A DNA stretch of 64,000 bases from Pelosinus fermentans JBW45 (lineage in GTDB: Bacteria; Bacillota; Negativicutes; DSM-13327): assembly GCF_000271665.2 (NCBI RefSeq), contig NZ_CP010978.1, positions 1,148,501 through 1,212,500 of the forward strand, given 5' to 3'. The notes beneath the pieces are model-generated. The model was given only the letters and a program-made list of their open reading frames with translations. It was not told the DNA's origin and did not search any database. Below are positions 35,308-45,160 of this stretch, piece by piece. The position numbers were made by a program, and so were the translations under genes. Position 1 is the stretch's first letter. Every line of letters begins with the position of its first letter.

Positions 35308-38238
35308 ATGATGGGGATGAAGGAAGAACGATTACATGTATTAATTGATACTGAGGATAGAAAAAATCCTTATACGGATGAAGTATTGGCAAAGAAATTG
35401 TCTATTTCCCGCGGTGAAGCTACCCTGTTGCGGCAAAAGTTGAAGATCCCTGACTCTAGAGAACGGAGAAAACCCATTTTATGTGAAACAATTCGGCAAA
35501 TCCTAGAAAGCAATCCGGGTATATCCAAACGAGGGGTAACGGGAAAATTACAGCAAATGGGTTTTTCTGTATCTCGTTTTACAATAGAACAGTTGTTAAG
35601 CAATGCATTGTATAGTATGGAAGAAATAAAAAGTGTTGTCTCTTCTCCCAATATGGGTACAGTTGCTGACAATGGAGGTAAAGAATTTGTCAGTACTGCA
35701 TTTGATAACTTGATTGGGCAGAAGGGAAGTCTATTTCCCATTATCGAGCAGGCAAAAGCAGCTATTTTGTATCCTCCTAAAGGACTTCATACTTTGCTGC
35801 TAGGTGCAACTGGGGTTGGGAAAAGCGATCTAGCAGAAGCGATGTATCGTTTTGCTGTGGACTCAGGAAGACTGAGTATAAAGGCTCCCTTTGTAGTTTT
35901 TAATTGTGCGGATTATGCCGATAATCCGCAATTATTGCTCTCGCAGTTGTGTGGTCATACGAAAGGCGCCTTTACTGGGGCTGAGCGCTCTAAGGAAGGG
36001 CTCATTGAAAAAGCTGATGGTGGGATTCTATTCTTAGACGAAGTACACCGGCTGCCGCCAGAAGGGCAGGAAATTTTATTTTATCTTATTGATAAAGGAA
36101 AGTTTCGACGGATGGGGGAAACCGAAAGTCTGCGCCAAGTAGCTGTTATGTTAATTATGGCTACGACAGAGGTGCAGTCAGCTGCCTTGCTGGCTACATT
36201 TCGTCGTCGGGTTCCTATGGTTATAGAGCTGCCCAGCCTTCAGGAGAGACCCTTACAGGAAAGACTAGCATTAATTCACTATTTTTTAAAACATGAAGCA
36301 CAGCGTACCGGGAATGCCTTAAATATTGATGCTGATGCGCTAAAGTCACTTTTACTCTATGATTGTTCCAGTAACATTGGACAGTTATCTGCAGATATAC
36401 AGGTAGCTTGTGCCAGAGGATTTCTGAATCTCATTACCAGCGGCAGCAAAACACTCTATATTACTGTTTCCAATCTGCCTGCACATGCACGACGCGGACT
36501 GCTTAAACTTCAGCATCAGCGCGATAAAATTGAGAAACTTCGAATTACCAGTTGTGAAATTTTGCCGGGAAAAGAAAATATGGTATATGTGGATGAGTTG
36601 TACTCAGTGCCACGGGAAATCTACTCTTATATTGAGGAGCAATATGGAAAACTTTCTATGCAAGGTGTTTCTCAAGAAGAAATCAACCGGATCATTGGAT
36701 CGGAGTTGGAAGCGAAACTATGGAAGTGGATTAAAAGGGCCAATGATTCGCCGGAGCCCATTGTAAAGGCTGATTTATATAAAGTGGTTGATAAGGCGAT
36801 TGTAGATATCGTCGAAGCTATGATCGAGAAAGCTGCCGATATTTTAATTCGGCCAAGTGAACAGATCGTTGTAGGATTATCCATTCATTTAACAGAAACA
36901 CTGAAACGAATCAAGCAAAATAAACGAATTATCAATCCCCATTTGGAAAAAACAAAATATGAATATGCCCGTGAATTTGCCATAGCCCGGGAAATGGCAG
37001 AATGTTTTCTAGGACAAACTGGAGTGAGACTGCCAGAAGAGGAAATTGGTTTCATCACATTATATTTGACAATGTATTGCCGGCAAGATGTAGATGGGCG
37101 GGTAGGAATTCTAGTATTATCTCACGGCCATGTGGCAGTAGGAATGGCGGAAGTTGCTAACAGATTGCTAGGAGTTAACCATGCTAAAGCGGTTGAAATG
37201 TCGTTGGACGAAAGTTCAGAGACAGCGTTAGAGCGCACTATTGAGATTGTTACGCAAATTAATGAAGGCAAGGGTGTACTCTTACTTGTTGATATGGGAT
37301 CACTAGCCAATTTTGGCAGCCAAATCACTGCCATAACCGGTATCCCCATTCGATCGGTAGGACCGGTATATACTATGATGGTTATTGAAGCCGTTAGGCG
37401 GGCATTACTCCCCGATACAGAACTGGATGAATTGACTGAAACCTTAAGGCAGCCTTATTTGAGTGCCGAAAACTTAAGTACAGAATTGTTGCAAAATGAT
37501 TTATCCTTCAATAAGAGTAAGTCAGCTATTTTAACGATCTGCATTACAGGAAAGGGAGGAGCTATGCAATTACAGAAGGAAGTAGAACGGCAGCTTGGTA
37601 GGCAGCAGGGCCAAATAGAAATAATCTGCATGGGATTAGCAGATCGGCAAACATTTGCAAAAGAAGTTCGGAAAATTATGAAAACTCATTCGATTAAAGC
37701 TGTAGTTGGAACGCTAGATCCCGGTTTGCCTGGAGTTCCTTTCATCACAGTTGATCAAATAGTAAAGGGCAAAATAACATCCATCTTGCAGTGTGCACCA
37801 AGTCGAAGAACAACGGTAGCAGAAGTTATCCAAGAGGATTTAATTTTTTATCCTAATCCGGAATGGAGCAAACCGCAAGTTATTGACTTACTCACACAAA
37901 GTTTGCTTTCTAGAGATTTGGTTAAACCTGAATTTGCAACGGATGTGGTTAAGAGGGAGCTAATAGGAGTACCGATTTTAAGTCTGAGAGTAGCCATTCC
38001 TCATGGTGAAGACCCACGATATGTAAATCAAACATCAGTAGCATTGGCTATCTTTCCTGAAGCCATACCCTGGGGGGAGAATTACCGGGTAAATGTTGTC
38101 TGTTTGTTTGCTGCGGCTACCGATGGCAGGGAACTTGTTCAAGAGCTGGGAGGCAAATTGACAAACGATGAAATTGTTGATTGTTTGATTGAAGCTCGCA
38201 CGCCAGCTGAAGCAAAACGTATCCTGGTACAGGAGTAA
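35308..38238 (+). CDS. LevR-type sigma-54 activator with PRD and PTS domains
   Basis: A 976-residue activator for the -24/-12 promoter at 32013. N-terminal helix-turn-helix-like region (1-110), AAA+ domain with Walker A GATGVGKS (about 167) and GAFTGA loop (about 220), a PTS regulation domain (about 500-590), an EIIA-mannose-like domain with the histidine in VLSHGHVAVG (about 605-735), a further regulatory segment (about 740-840) and a C-terminal EIIA type 2 domain with AIPHGED (about 850-976). Phosphorylation by HPr and EII proteins at these histidines would report substrate supply. Starts at ATG 35308 or 35311. Transcribed after the PTS genes. Confidence 0.9.
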   Translation: MMGMKEERLHVLIDTEDRKNPYTDEVLAKKLSISRGEATLLRQKLKIPDSRERRKPILCETIRQILESNPGISKRGVTGKLQQMGFSVSRFTIEQLLSNALYSMEEIKSVVSSPNMGTVADNGGKEFVSTAFDNLIGQKGSLFPIIEQAKAAILYPPKGLHTLLLGATGVGKSDLAEAMYRFAVDSGRLSIKAPFVVFNCADYADNPQLLLSQLCGHTKGAFTGAERSKEGLIEKADGGILFLDEVHRLPPEGQEILFYLIDKGKFRRMGETESLRQVAVMLIMATTEVQSAALLATFRRRVPMVIELPSLQERPLQERLALIHYFLKHEAQRTGNALNIDADALKSLLLYDCSSNIGQLSADIQVACARGFLNLITSGSKTLYITVSNLPAHARRGLLKLQHQRDKIEKLRITSCEILPGKENMVYVDELYSVPREIYSYIEEQYGKLSMQGVSQEEINRIIGSELEAKLWKWIKRANDSPEPIVKADLYKVVDKAIVDIVEAMIEKAADILIRPSEQIVVGLSIHLTETLKRIKQNKRIINPHLEKTKYEYAREFAIAREMAECFLGQTGVRLPEEEIGFITLYLTMYCRQDVDGRVGILVLSHGHVAVGMAEVANRLLGVNHAKAVEMSLDESSETALERTIEIVTQINEGKGVLLLVDMGSLANFGSQITAITGIPIRSVGPVYTMMVIEAVRRALLPDTELDELTETLRQPYLSAENLSTELLQNDLSFNKSKSAILTICITGKGGAMQLQKEVERQLGRQQGQIEIICMGLADRQTFAKEVRKIMKTHSIKAVVGTLDPGLPGVPFITVDQIVKGKITSILQCAPSRRTTVAEVIQEDLIFYPNPEWSKPQVIDLLTQSLLSRDLVKPEFATDVVKRELIGVPILSLRVAIPHGEDPRYVNQTSVALAIFPEAIPWGENYRVNVVCLFAAATDGRELVQELGGKLTNDEIVDCLIEARTPAEAKRILVQE

Positions 38239-38270
38239 TCTTCATATCTTCGCTTTTCAACTAATTGTAG

Positions 38271-38316
38271 ACCAATCAAATTTTTTAGATTCTAAAGAAT
38301 TTGATTGGTTTTTTTT
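38271..38316 (+). terminator. Terminator of the levR-like gene
   Basis: Perfect 12-bp stem (38271-38282 with 38298-38309) and a long T run. Confidence 0.85.
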
Positions 38317-38379
38317 ATTGGCTTTATAATGGTGATGTTGTTGTCGTTTTAACGAAAAAAGATAATTAAAAAATAAATA

Positions 38380-38429
38380 ATAAAAAGAAATAAAAAATAA
38401 TTGACTATTCTAAAAAATGAAAGTATACT
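38380..38429 (+). promoter_or_regulatory. Promoter with A-rich box before the polyol operon
   Basis: -35 TTGACT (38401-38406), 17-bp spacer, -10 TATACT (38424-38429). Just upstream is the box ataaaaagaaataaaa (38380-38395), shared with the promoters at 48902 and 54256 and partly with 56419. Confidence 0.7.
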
Positions 38430-38511
38430 AAACGTAAACATAGGTAAAGGTTCTGAACAAATGCAAAAGTAAGAGAGATCTTGTGAATAAAAAAATCAGG
38501 AGGACGAGTAA

Positions 38512-39804
38512 ATGTTGGGATTAAATTACAAATTAGAAGAATTAGAAAAGAACGGTAAGAATATATTGACAGGTATTATTGGAGCGGGTCAGATGGGAAA
38601 AGGTATGATCAGCCAGATGACCCTGATGAAAGGCATGACGCCGGCAGTAGTTGTGGATATTAATATAGAGAATGCAAAAAAAGCATTTTTGCATGCAGGA
38701 GTTGATGAAGGAAATATTAAATATGCTAAGACCGCTGCCGAAGCAGATGCGTTTATTAAAGATGGCAAGTCGGTTATTGCAGATCATAGTGATGTTGCTA
38801 CCAAATCGGAAGTCATTCAAGTTGTTATTGATGCAACAGGAGTGACAGAAGTAGGAGCAAAAATTGCTTTAGATACGATACTTGGCAAGAAACATATTGT
38901 AATGCTGAATGCAGAAGCGGATGTTGTGATTGGACCCATTCTAAAGAAATTTGCTGATGCGGCGGGTGTTATTTATACAGGGGCTGCTGGAGATGAACCA
39001 GGGGCAGTGAAAGAATTATATGACTTTGCAGTAGCTTCAGGTTTTGAAGTTAGAGTGATCGGAAAAGGTAAAAATAACGTACTGGATTTTGATTGTAACC
39101 CAGATACTGTTTTGGAAGAAGCTACCAGAAGAGGTGTTAGCCCTCACATGCTGGCATCGTTTAAAGAAGGAACGAAAACAATGGTTGAGCTAGCATGTAT
39201 GTCTAATGCTACGGGTTACATTTGTGATGTAAGAGGGGGGCATGGCATCAGTGGTGAGGTAAAAGATCTGCCACAATTACTTAGCTTAAAAGAAGAAAAT
39301 GGAGTATTAAATCAGTATGGCGTTGTAGATTTCGTGAATGGCATTGCTCCTGGAGTATTTGTAATTGTGACAAGTAAACTGCCTGAAGTAAGAGCCGAAA
39401 TGGAATATGTAAGTATGGGGAAAGGACCTAACTATATATTGTATCGTCCCTACCATTTGTGCAGCTTAGAAACTCCTTTATCAGCAGCCAAAGCTGTATT
39501 GGATCATCAAGCCACGATTGCACCGATGGGAGGTTTGGTATCAGAAGTGATAACCGTTGCTAAAAAGGATCTAAAGGCCGACGATCACTTAGATGGTATT
39601 GGTGGATATACAGTCTATGGAACGATTGAAAGATATGAAATAGCCAAAGAAAAGAACGCTTTGCCTGTTGGTCTAGTCAACAAAGATACAATCTTAAAAC
39701 AAGATGTTAAGAAAGGCGATCTTATTACCTATGACATGGTGCAGCTGCGCGAGGATTCTTTCATTCTCCAAATGAGAAGGCTTCAAGATAAATTATTTGC
39801 GTAA
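38512..39804 (+). CDS. NAD(P)-binding oxidoreductase with C-terminal SAF domain (COG4091-like)
   Basis: 430 residues. The Rossmann fold starts with TGIIGAGQMGKGM (about 20-32), followed by homoserine-dehydrogenase-like blocks (VIDATGVTEVGA, NAEADVVIGP, GAAGDEPGA) and a short C-terminal SAF-type domain (about 350-425, VNKDTILKQDVKKGDLITYDMV). The family is often named predicted homoserine dehydrogenase. Here it opens a cluster with a glucitol-type PTS, so oxidation of a sugar or polyol phosphate is more likely (inference). An aggagg site precedes the ATG at 38512. Confidence 0.8.
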   Translation: MLGLNYKLEELEKNGKNILTGIIGAGQMGKGMISQMTLMKGMTPAVVVDINIENAKKAFLHAGVDEGNIKYAKTAAEADAFIKDGKSVIADHSDVATKSEVIQVVIDATGVTEVGAKIALDTILGKKHIVMLNAEADVVIGPILKKFADAAGVIYTGAAGDEPGAVKELYDFAVASGFEVRVIGKGKNNVLDFDCNPDTVLEEATRRGVSPHMLASFKEGTKTMVELACMSNATGYICDVRGGHGISGEVKDLPQLLSLKEENGVLNQYGVVDFVNGIAPGVFVIVTSKLPEVRAEMEYVSMGKGPNYILYRPYHLCSLETPLSAAKAVLDHQATIAPMGGLVSEVITVAKKDLKADDHLDGIGGYTVYGTIERYEIAKEKNALPVGLVNKDTILKQDVKKGDLITYDMVQLREDSFILQMRRLQDKLFA

Positions 39805-39996
39805 GAAATTCACCGATTGTTGAGTTATTTGAAATATATGATAATGCTCTCCCTGTAAAAAATATTCGTTAGTGTCAATTATCATTAGCTTACTCAAAAA
39901 TTGAAGAAGTTTTTATTGTCAATTTGTGGCTAATACTATATTATTTTTGTGAACTGGATAAACAGTATACTAACAATATAGTTGGGGGGAGCAAAT

Positions 39997-40959
39997 ATGC
40001 AAAAGATAGTAGATGATAGTCGTTTAATTGTAAAATGCTGTAAATTATATTATGAAGAGTACTATACGCAAAATGAAATTAGTAAGATCTTAGGGGTTTC
40101 AAGGCCAACAATTTCAAGATTATTAAAAGAGGGACGAGATTTAGGTATTGTAAAGATTGAGATTATTAACCCTTTTGAACGTGATTTTGAGGAACTTGAG
40201 AGACGAACTGAAAAGCGGTTTCAGATTAGAGAAGTGCTCATCATTGAAGATGAGGCTGACGAAATAATGCAAAAAAGACAGCTGGCAAAAGCGGCTGCCA
40301 AATATTTGCGGAGGATTGTAAAAGATGGCGATACCCTTGGAATTTCAATGGGAACTACTCTTAAGGCAATTGCAGAACATATCAATAATAACGAAAAACG
40401 AAAATTAACCTTCATTCCTTTGATCGGAGGGGTAGGGCAATCTGAAATCGATATTCATCCCAATGATATTGTTATGGGATTTGCACAAGCTTTTGGTGGA
40501 AATTTTAAATTGCTGCATGCACCTGCTGTGGTCAGTAACGAAAATATAAAAAAAGAGCTGCTGAAAGAGCAGAGTATTAAAGAAGTTATTGATCATTCAA
40601 AATTGTGTAATATCGGCATTGTAGGAATCGGTTCGCCTACGGATATGGGTTCTACTATGATGACTTCGGGATATTTTAATGAAGATGATACGAAAGAATT
40701 TGCCCAATTAGGCGTAGTAGGAGATATCTGCCTGCAATTTTATGATATAAATGGCAATGCGGAGCGATTTGATTTTAACAAGCGAGTAGTAGGAATTAAT
40801 TTAACAGATTTGAAAAAAATTGATACAGTGATTGGCGTTGCTTGTGGCGAAAAAAAAGTGAATGCGATTATTGGTGCTTTGAATAGTAAAATTATCGATG
40901 TTTTAATTACGAACTATAGTAATGCAGTGGCTATTAATAATTATAAAAATAATCAATAA
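39997..40959 (+). CDS. SorC-family transcriptional regulator of the polyol cluster
   Basis: N-terminal helix-turn-helix (QNEISKILGVSRPTISRLL, about 25-43) and a SorC sugar-binding domain with GISMGTTLKAIAEH, FIPLIGGVGQSE and VACGEKKVNAIIGALN. 320 residues from ATG 39997, which has tgggggg 8 nt upstream. It lies between the oxidoreductase and the glucitol-type PTS genes and probably responds to the phosphorylated substrate. Confidence 0.88.
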   Translation: MQKIVDDSRLIVKCCKLYYEEYYTQNEISKILGVSRPTISRLLKEGRDLGIVKIEIINPFERDFEELERRTEKRFQIREVLIIEDEADEIMQKRQLAKAAAKYLRRIVKDGDTLGISMGTTLKAIAEHINNNEKRKLTFIPLIGGVGQSEIDIHPNDIVMGFAQAFGGNFKLLHAPAVVSNENIKKELLKEQSIKEVIDHSKLCNIGIVGIGSPTDMGSTMMTSGYFNEDDTKEFAQLGVVGDICLQFYDINGNAERFDFNKRVVGINLTDLKKIDTVIGVACGEKKVNAIIGALNSKIIDVLITNYSNAVAINNYKNNQ

Positions 40960-41141
40960 GAAGGACAAAACGGGAAGAATTTTCATCATTTTTCAAGTGG
41001 GCTAACAGAAGAATTCAAGTGTAATAAAGAAATAATTTAATGATGAAATTCCATTTTCCCTTGAATTATTATCTGAAAAATTAGAATTGTCCAACAAAAT
41101 AAAGCGACTACGATCGTTTAATGAGTAAGAGGAGGAAAAGC

Positions 41142-41516
41142 ATGGAGAAATTACTACTGGTTGCCTTCTTGTTTTATGTCCTGCAAATGATTTTAACGTA
41201 TTTTCAAGTAAAAGATTTTCGAAGTAATGTTAATGAACTAAGAAAGAAAGGAGTTATTGGCATCGGGTCAAAAAAAAGGAAGTTGTCTGCTGGTACGATT
41301 GTTATTCTTGTCAGCAATGAATTCGGAGATATTATAGAAGGACGAATGATGCAAGGGTTTAGTATCTTAGCCAGATTCAAGAACCTTAAAGATCTTAATG
41401 GATTTAATGTCGGGGAATTAAAGGAAAGAATGCTGAGAGAAAGCAGTAAAGATACAGCAACGCTGGATGCACTAAAGCAGATTGAAAATCAATTAGTAAA
41501 GCTTGAAGCTATGTAA
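41142..41516 (+). CDS. gutM: GutM-family glucitol operon activator
   Basis: 124 residues from ATG 41142, with gaggagg at 41128-41134. An N-terminal membrane span (3-21) is followed by a cytoplasmic domain with KKRKLSAGTIVILVSNEFGDIIEGRMM and FSILARFK, as in the membrane-tethered GutM proteins encoded next to srl/gut PTS genes. It is placed directly before srlA, the usual order. Confidence 0.85.
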   Translation: MEKLLLVAFLFYVLQMILTYFQVKDFRSNVNELRKKGVIGIGSKKRKLSAGTIVILVSNEFGDIIEGRMMQGFSILARFKNLKDLNGFNVGELKERMLRESSKDTATLDALKQIENQLVKLEAM

Positions 41517-41617
41517 TTGATTGCCTATATGAAGCTATACAAAGGAAGGGGGCGGTTAGATAAATTGTTTAGATGGGGAAAATTGTACGAGGAAAAAGTA
41601 AAGGGAGGTAAAAATTC

Positions 41618-42154
41618 ATGCTGGTATTAGCACACTTAGCTCAAAGTTTCATTGCACTATTTCAAAAAGGTGGAGAAGTTTTTGTAGGCTTAGTTACGGG
41701 GATTCTTCCGACACTGATTGTTCTGATTACAGCGGTAAATTCATTGATTGGTTTAATTGGTGAAGAACGAGTCAATAAGATTGCCAAGGCTGCCACGAAA
41801 AATATTATTTTACGTTACACGATATTTCCCATTATGGCTGTATTTTTTCTAACCAATCCAATTTGCTACAGTTTTGGCAGGTTTTTGCCAGAAAAGTATA
41901 AACCGGCTTTCATGGATGCGTCCATATCTTTTGTACATCCGATTACTGGTTTGTTCCCACATGCCAATGCTGCTGAATTATTTGTATGGGTAGGTATTTC
42001 CAGCGGTATCACAGCTTTAGGTCTTCCTTTAGGTGAGTTGGCAGTTCGCTATTTTATTACCGGTGTGATTGTAATCTTAATTAGAGGTATATTAACGGAA
42101 AGAATGACCATTTATATGATGAATCGCAAAAATAATCAGACTTTAGGGGCATAA
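41618..42154 (+). CDS. srlA: PTS EIIC component, glucitol/sorbitol type
   Basis: 178-residue membrane subunit (SrlA/GutA fold) with about four spans; blocks [24 protein letters not shown] and [22 protein letters not shown] clear aaagggaggt site precedes the ATG. It combines with the next gene product (EIIBC) to form the permease. Confidence 0.9.
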   Translation: MLVLAHLAQSFIALFQKGGEVFVGLVTGILPTLIVLITAVNSLIGLIGEERVNKIAKAATKNIILRYTIFPIMAVFFLTNPICYSFGRFLPEKYKPAFMDASISFVHPITGLFPHANAAELFVWVGISSGITALGLPLGELAVRYFITGVIVILIRGILTERMTIYMMNRKNNQTLGA

Positions 42155-42191
42155 GTGGACGAAGAGTAATGATATAGGAGGCGGGATTGTT

Positions 42192-43163
42192 ATGAGTAAT
42201 GCTGTTCGAATCGAAAAAGGCCCAGGTGGTTTTGGTGGTCCTTTGATTATAAGAACCACCGAAACAAGAAATAAAGTAGTATGTATCACCGGTGGTGATA
42301 TTCATCCTGTAGCAGTTAAAATTGCAGAGATGTTGGGCGCAGAACTGGTAAACGGATTTAAAACAGGGGTTCCTGATGATCAAATTGCTGTTGTCGTTGT
42401 CGATTGCGGCGGTACTGCACGCTGCGGTGTATATCCGAAGAAAAGAGTTTTCACTGTGAATGTACTGCCTGTAGGAAAGTCCGGACCTCTGGCTCAGTTT
42501 ATTACTGAAGATATTTATGTGTCTGGTGTCAAGGAATCCTGCCTTACTTTATTTGAAGGGGAATATACTCCTCCTGAACCTTCAATTGCGCCAGCAGCTA
42601 CGCAGCAAAGAGCGCAGGCAGCCCCGGCAGAAAAGGGAAATATCCTGGCTCGATTTGGTAAAGCTGTTGGTGGAGTAGTGGGTATTTTCTTTCAATCCGG
42701 GCGTCATACAATTAATACGGTTATGACTAGCATACTGCCCTTTATGGCTTTCGTAAGTATGATTATTGGTATCATTTTGCAGTCAGGTCTAGGAAATATA
42801 GTTGCAAATGTAGTTTCTCCTTATGCCGGAAGTCTTCCTGGATTATTGATTATATCGGTAATATGTTCCCTGCCAGTGTTATCGCCAATGTTAGGACCAG
42901 GTGCGGTTATTGCTCAGGTAGTAGGTGTTTTGATTGGTGTTGAAATTGGTGCAGGTCATATTCCTCCGCAGTTTGCTCTGCCAGCCTTATTTGCGATCAA
43001 TCCCCAGGTTGGCTGCGACTTCTTGCCAGTTGGTTTGAGCTTGGGTGAGGCAGAACCAGAAACCATTGAACTTGGCGTGCCTGTTATCCTCATGTCAAGA
43101 TTGGTGACAGGTCCGTTATCAGTAGTGATTGCTTATTTCATGGGTATAGGATTATTTAGCTAA
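42192..43163 (+). CDS. srlE: PTS EIIBC component, glucitol/sorbitol type
   Basis: 323 residues. The N-terminal EIIB part starts [12 protein letters not shown] and contains the Cys-containing [17 protein letters not shown] segment. An Ala/Pro/Gln linker (about 130-150) leads to a C-terminal membrane part with four to five spans ([30 protein letters not shown] region). Complete in length. It donates phosphate to the transported polyol. Confidence 0.9.
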   Translation: MSNAVRIEKGPGGFGGPLIIRTTETRNKVVCITGGDIHPVAVKIAEMLGAELVNGFKTGVPDDQIAVVVVDCGGTARCGVYPKKRVFTVNVLPVGKSGPLAQFITEDIYVSGVKESCLTLFEGEYTPPEPSIAPAATQQRAQAAPAEKGNILARFGKAVGGVVGIFFQSGRHTINTVMTSILPFMAFVSMIIGIILQSGLGNIVANVVSPYAGSLPGLLIISVICSLPVLSPMLGPGAVIAQVVGVLIGVEIGAGHIPPQFALPALFAINPQVGCDFLPVGLSLGEAEPETIELGVPVILMSRLVTGPLSVVIAYFMGIGLFS

Positions 43164-43232
43164 ACGTAGAGAATTATAGCTTCTCTTGTGGTTGTTCCGA
43201 AGATACACATTTATGAAATGAGAGGGAAGTGA

Positions 43233-43598
43233 ATGATGAAATATGAAGTTGTAGTGACGAGCATAGGAGATATGGCTACCGAATTAATGGAATCGACTGG
43301 AGATCTCATTATTTTCGATACATGCCCTTTAGATGGTTTAGCAGAGATTTCGATTATGCATACAACAGGAGAAATTAAAAGACCAATTCAAATTGGTGAC
43401 AGAGTGACCTTGGGAAAAACACAGTATACGATTACGGCTATCGGGGATGAGGCACTTAAAACCTTGGAAGAATTGGGGCATTGCACATTTAAATTCACTG
43501 GCAACGATACAGTTGAATTGCCAGGGCAGATTGAATTAAGGGGCGAAGGTCATCCAGAGATCTCTTTGAATGATATTATTCGAATCGAAGGCAATTAA
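43233..43598 (+). CDS. srlB: PTS EIIA component, glucitol/sorbitol type
   Basis: 121 residues, matching SrlB. Blocks DTCPLDGLAEISIMHTTGE (the active histidine in MHT), IGDRVTLGKTQYTITAIGD and GHCTFKF. Last gene before a 15-bp terminator stem. Ribosome site gagaggga before ATG 43233 or 43236. Confidence 0.9.
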   Translation: MMKYEVVVTSIGDMATELMESTGDLIIFDTCPLDGLAEISIMHTTGEIKRPIQIGDRVTLGKTQYTITAIGDEALKTLEELGHCTFKFTGNDTVELPGQIELRGEGHPEISLNDIIRIEGN

Positions 43599-43607
43599 AA
43601 AAATAAG

Positions 43608-43650
43608 AAAATTGCTATTTGTCTCCTTAAAGAACAAATAGCAATTTTTT
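43608..43650 (+). terminator. Terminator after srlB
   Basis: Perfect 15-bp stem (43608-43622 with 43634-43648), 11-nt loop, T run. Confidence 0.85.
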
Positions 43651-43770
43651 TAACACGATGTGCTAGTCCGCAGCAATATTCGTAAAATACGGTTTATAAC
43701 CTTGAGAAATAAATAGGAATTAGAAAGACCCAAAATAAGTCTTCTTTATAAAAATATGACATAGGATGTG

Positions 43771-45141
43771 ATGGCAATGAAATTGACATTGGATACGATC
43801 GGTAGATTAGAAAGTAATGATTTTTTAAACGCCAAATTGGAATGCCAATGTGGAAAACCACATAGTATCAATATTGATAAAGTGATTATCGGAAAGGACG
43901 TTCTTAATCAAGTGCCTGATGTAGTAAGAATATTAGGTGCGAAAACAGTGTTGCTTGTTGCGGATACAAATACTTACGAAGTAGCTGGCAAGAAGGTAGC
44001 TTCATTGCTGGCAGAAAATCATTTGTCTTATAAGTCTTATGTGTATAAAGTGACTCGAGATTTAGTGCCAGATGAAGAGGCTGTTGGAAAATTGCTGCTG
44101 CAAATCGAAAAAAATACAGATCTTATTGTTACGGTGGGAGCGGGAACTTTGAATGATATTGTAAAATTCATCAGCCGCAGAACCAATATCCCGTCTATCG
44201 TGGTAGCGACTGCACCTTCTATGGATGGATATGCTTCTGACAGCTCCGCGTTAATTATTGATAATCTAAAAACGAGTGTGGAATCTTCCTATCCTAAAGT
44301 TATTATTGGTGACACTGAGATTTTAAAGAAAGCACCCATGCGGATGATCTTAGCAGGTCTTGGGGATATGATCGGAAAATATTCTGCACTAAGCGATTGG
44401 CAAGTAAGCCGCATCGTAAATAAAGAGTATTATTGTGATGTCACTGCTAGAATTTCAAGCGATGCTATTAAAAAATGTGTTGATAATATTGATGGTGTTA
44501 AGAATCGAGAGGATATTGCAATTGAAAATGTTATGGATGGTTTAGTTCGCACAGGAATTGCGATGAGTTTTGTAGGAAATTCTCGTCCGGCATCGGGGGC
44601 GGAACATCATATTTCTCACTTTTGGGAAATGAAGTTCTTATTTGAAGGTAAAGAAGCTTTGCTGCATGGTACAAAGGTAGGCTTAACTAGTATTATCGTA
44701 GCCAGATTGTATGAATTGTTAGTAGAAAAGCAAGTCGATTTTGAAGAAGCTGTGCGCAAGGCCCGTACTTTTGATGAAAAAGCATGGAGAAAATCGATAA
44801 GTGAACTTTATGGAAAGGCTGCACCTGGCATTTTGTCTATGAGCGAAAAGGATGGTAGAAATTCCATAGAAGCAAGAATCTCTAGAATTGAAGTAATCAA
44901 GGAAAATTTTCCGCAGATTATTAACATTGCCAAGGAGGCAGAAAGAGCAGACCGAGTTGAAAGTTTAATGAAGAGTGCTGGAGCACCCATTAAGCCGGAG
45001 GAAGTTGGTGTTGACCAAAGAACGGTGCTGGATAGCGTTTTGGTAGCAAAAGAAGTACGTCCGCGTTATACCATTCTTAACTTATTATCGGACTTGGGAC
45101 TATTAGCAGAGTTCACCAACGATATTAAAAAATATATCTAA
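43771..45141 (+). CDS. Glycerol-1-phosphate dehydrogenase-like enzyme (EgsA/AraM family)
   Basis: Iron-type alcohol dehydrogenase fold, about 456 residues. Visible blocks: KVIIGKDVLNQVPDV, nucleotide loop VGAGTLNDIVK, VVATAPSMDGYASDSSALI, and metal ligands in GLGDMIGKYSALSDW plus GAEHHISHFWE. A Cys-containing N-terminal stretch (ECQCGKPHSIN) is also typical of AraM. It is followed 19 bp later by a HAD phosphatase, and both follow the PTS genes. A catabolic role on a polyol phosphate is more likely here than lipid synthesis (inference). ATG 43771 or 43777 is the start. Confidence 0.85.
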   Translation: MAMKLTLDTIGRLESNDFLNAKLECQCGKPHSINIDKVIIGKDVLNQVPDVVRILGAKTVLLVADTNTYEVAGKKVASLLAENHLSYKSYVYKVTRDLVPDEEAVGKLLLQIEKNTDLIVTVGAGTLNDIVKFISRRTNIPSIVVATAPSMDGYASDSSALIIDNLKTSVESSYPKVIIGDTEILKKAPMRMILAGLGDMIGKYSALSDWQVSRIVNKEYYCDVTARISSDAIKKCVDNIDGVKNREDIAIENVMDGLVRTGIAMSFVGNSRPASGAEHHISHFWEMKFLFEGKEALLHGTKVGLTSIIVARLYELLVEKQVDFEEAVRKARTFDEKAWRKSISELYGKAAPGILSMSEKDGRNSIEARISRIEVIKENFPQIINIAKEAERADRVESLMKSAGAPIKPEEVGVDQRTVLDSVLVAKEVRPRYTILNLLSDLGLLAEFTNDIKKYI

Positions 45142-45160
45142 ATAGGAAGGAGTCATGTTG

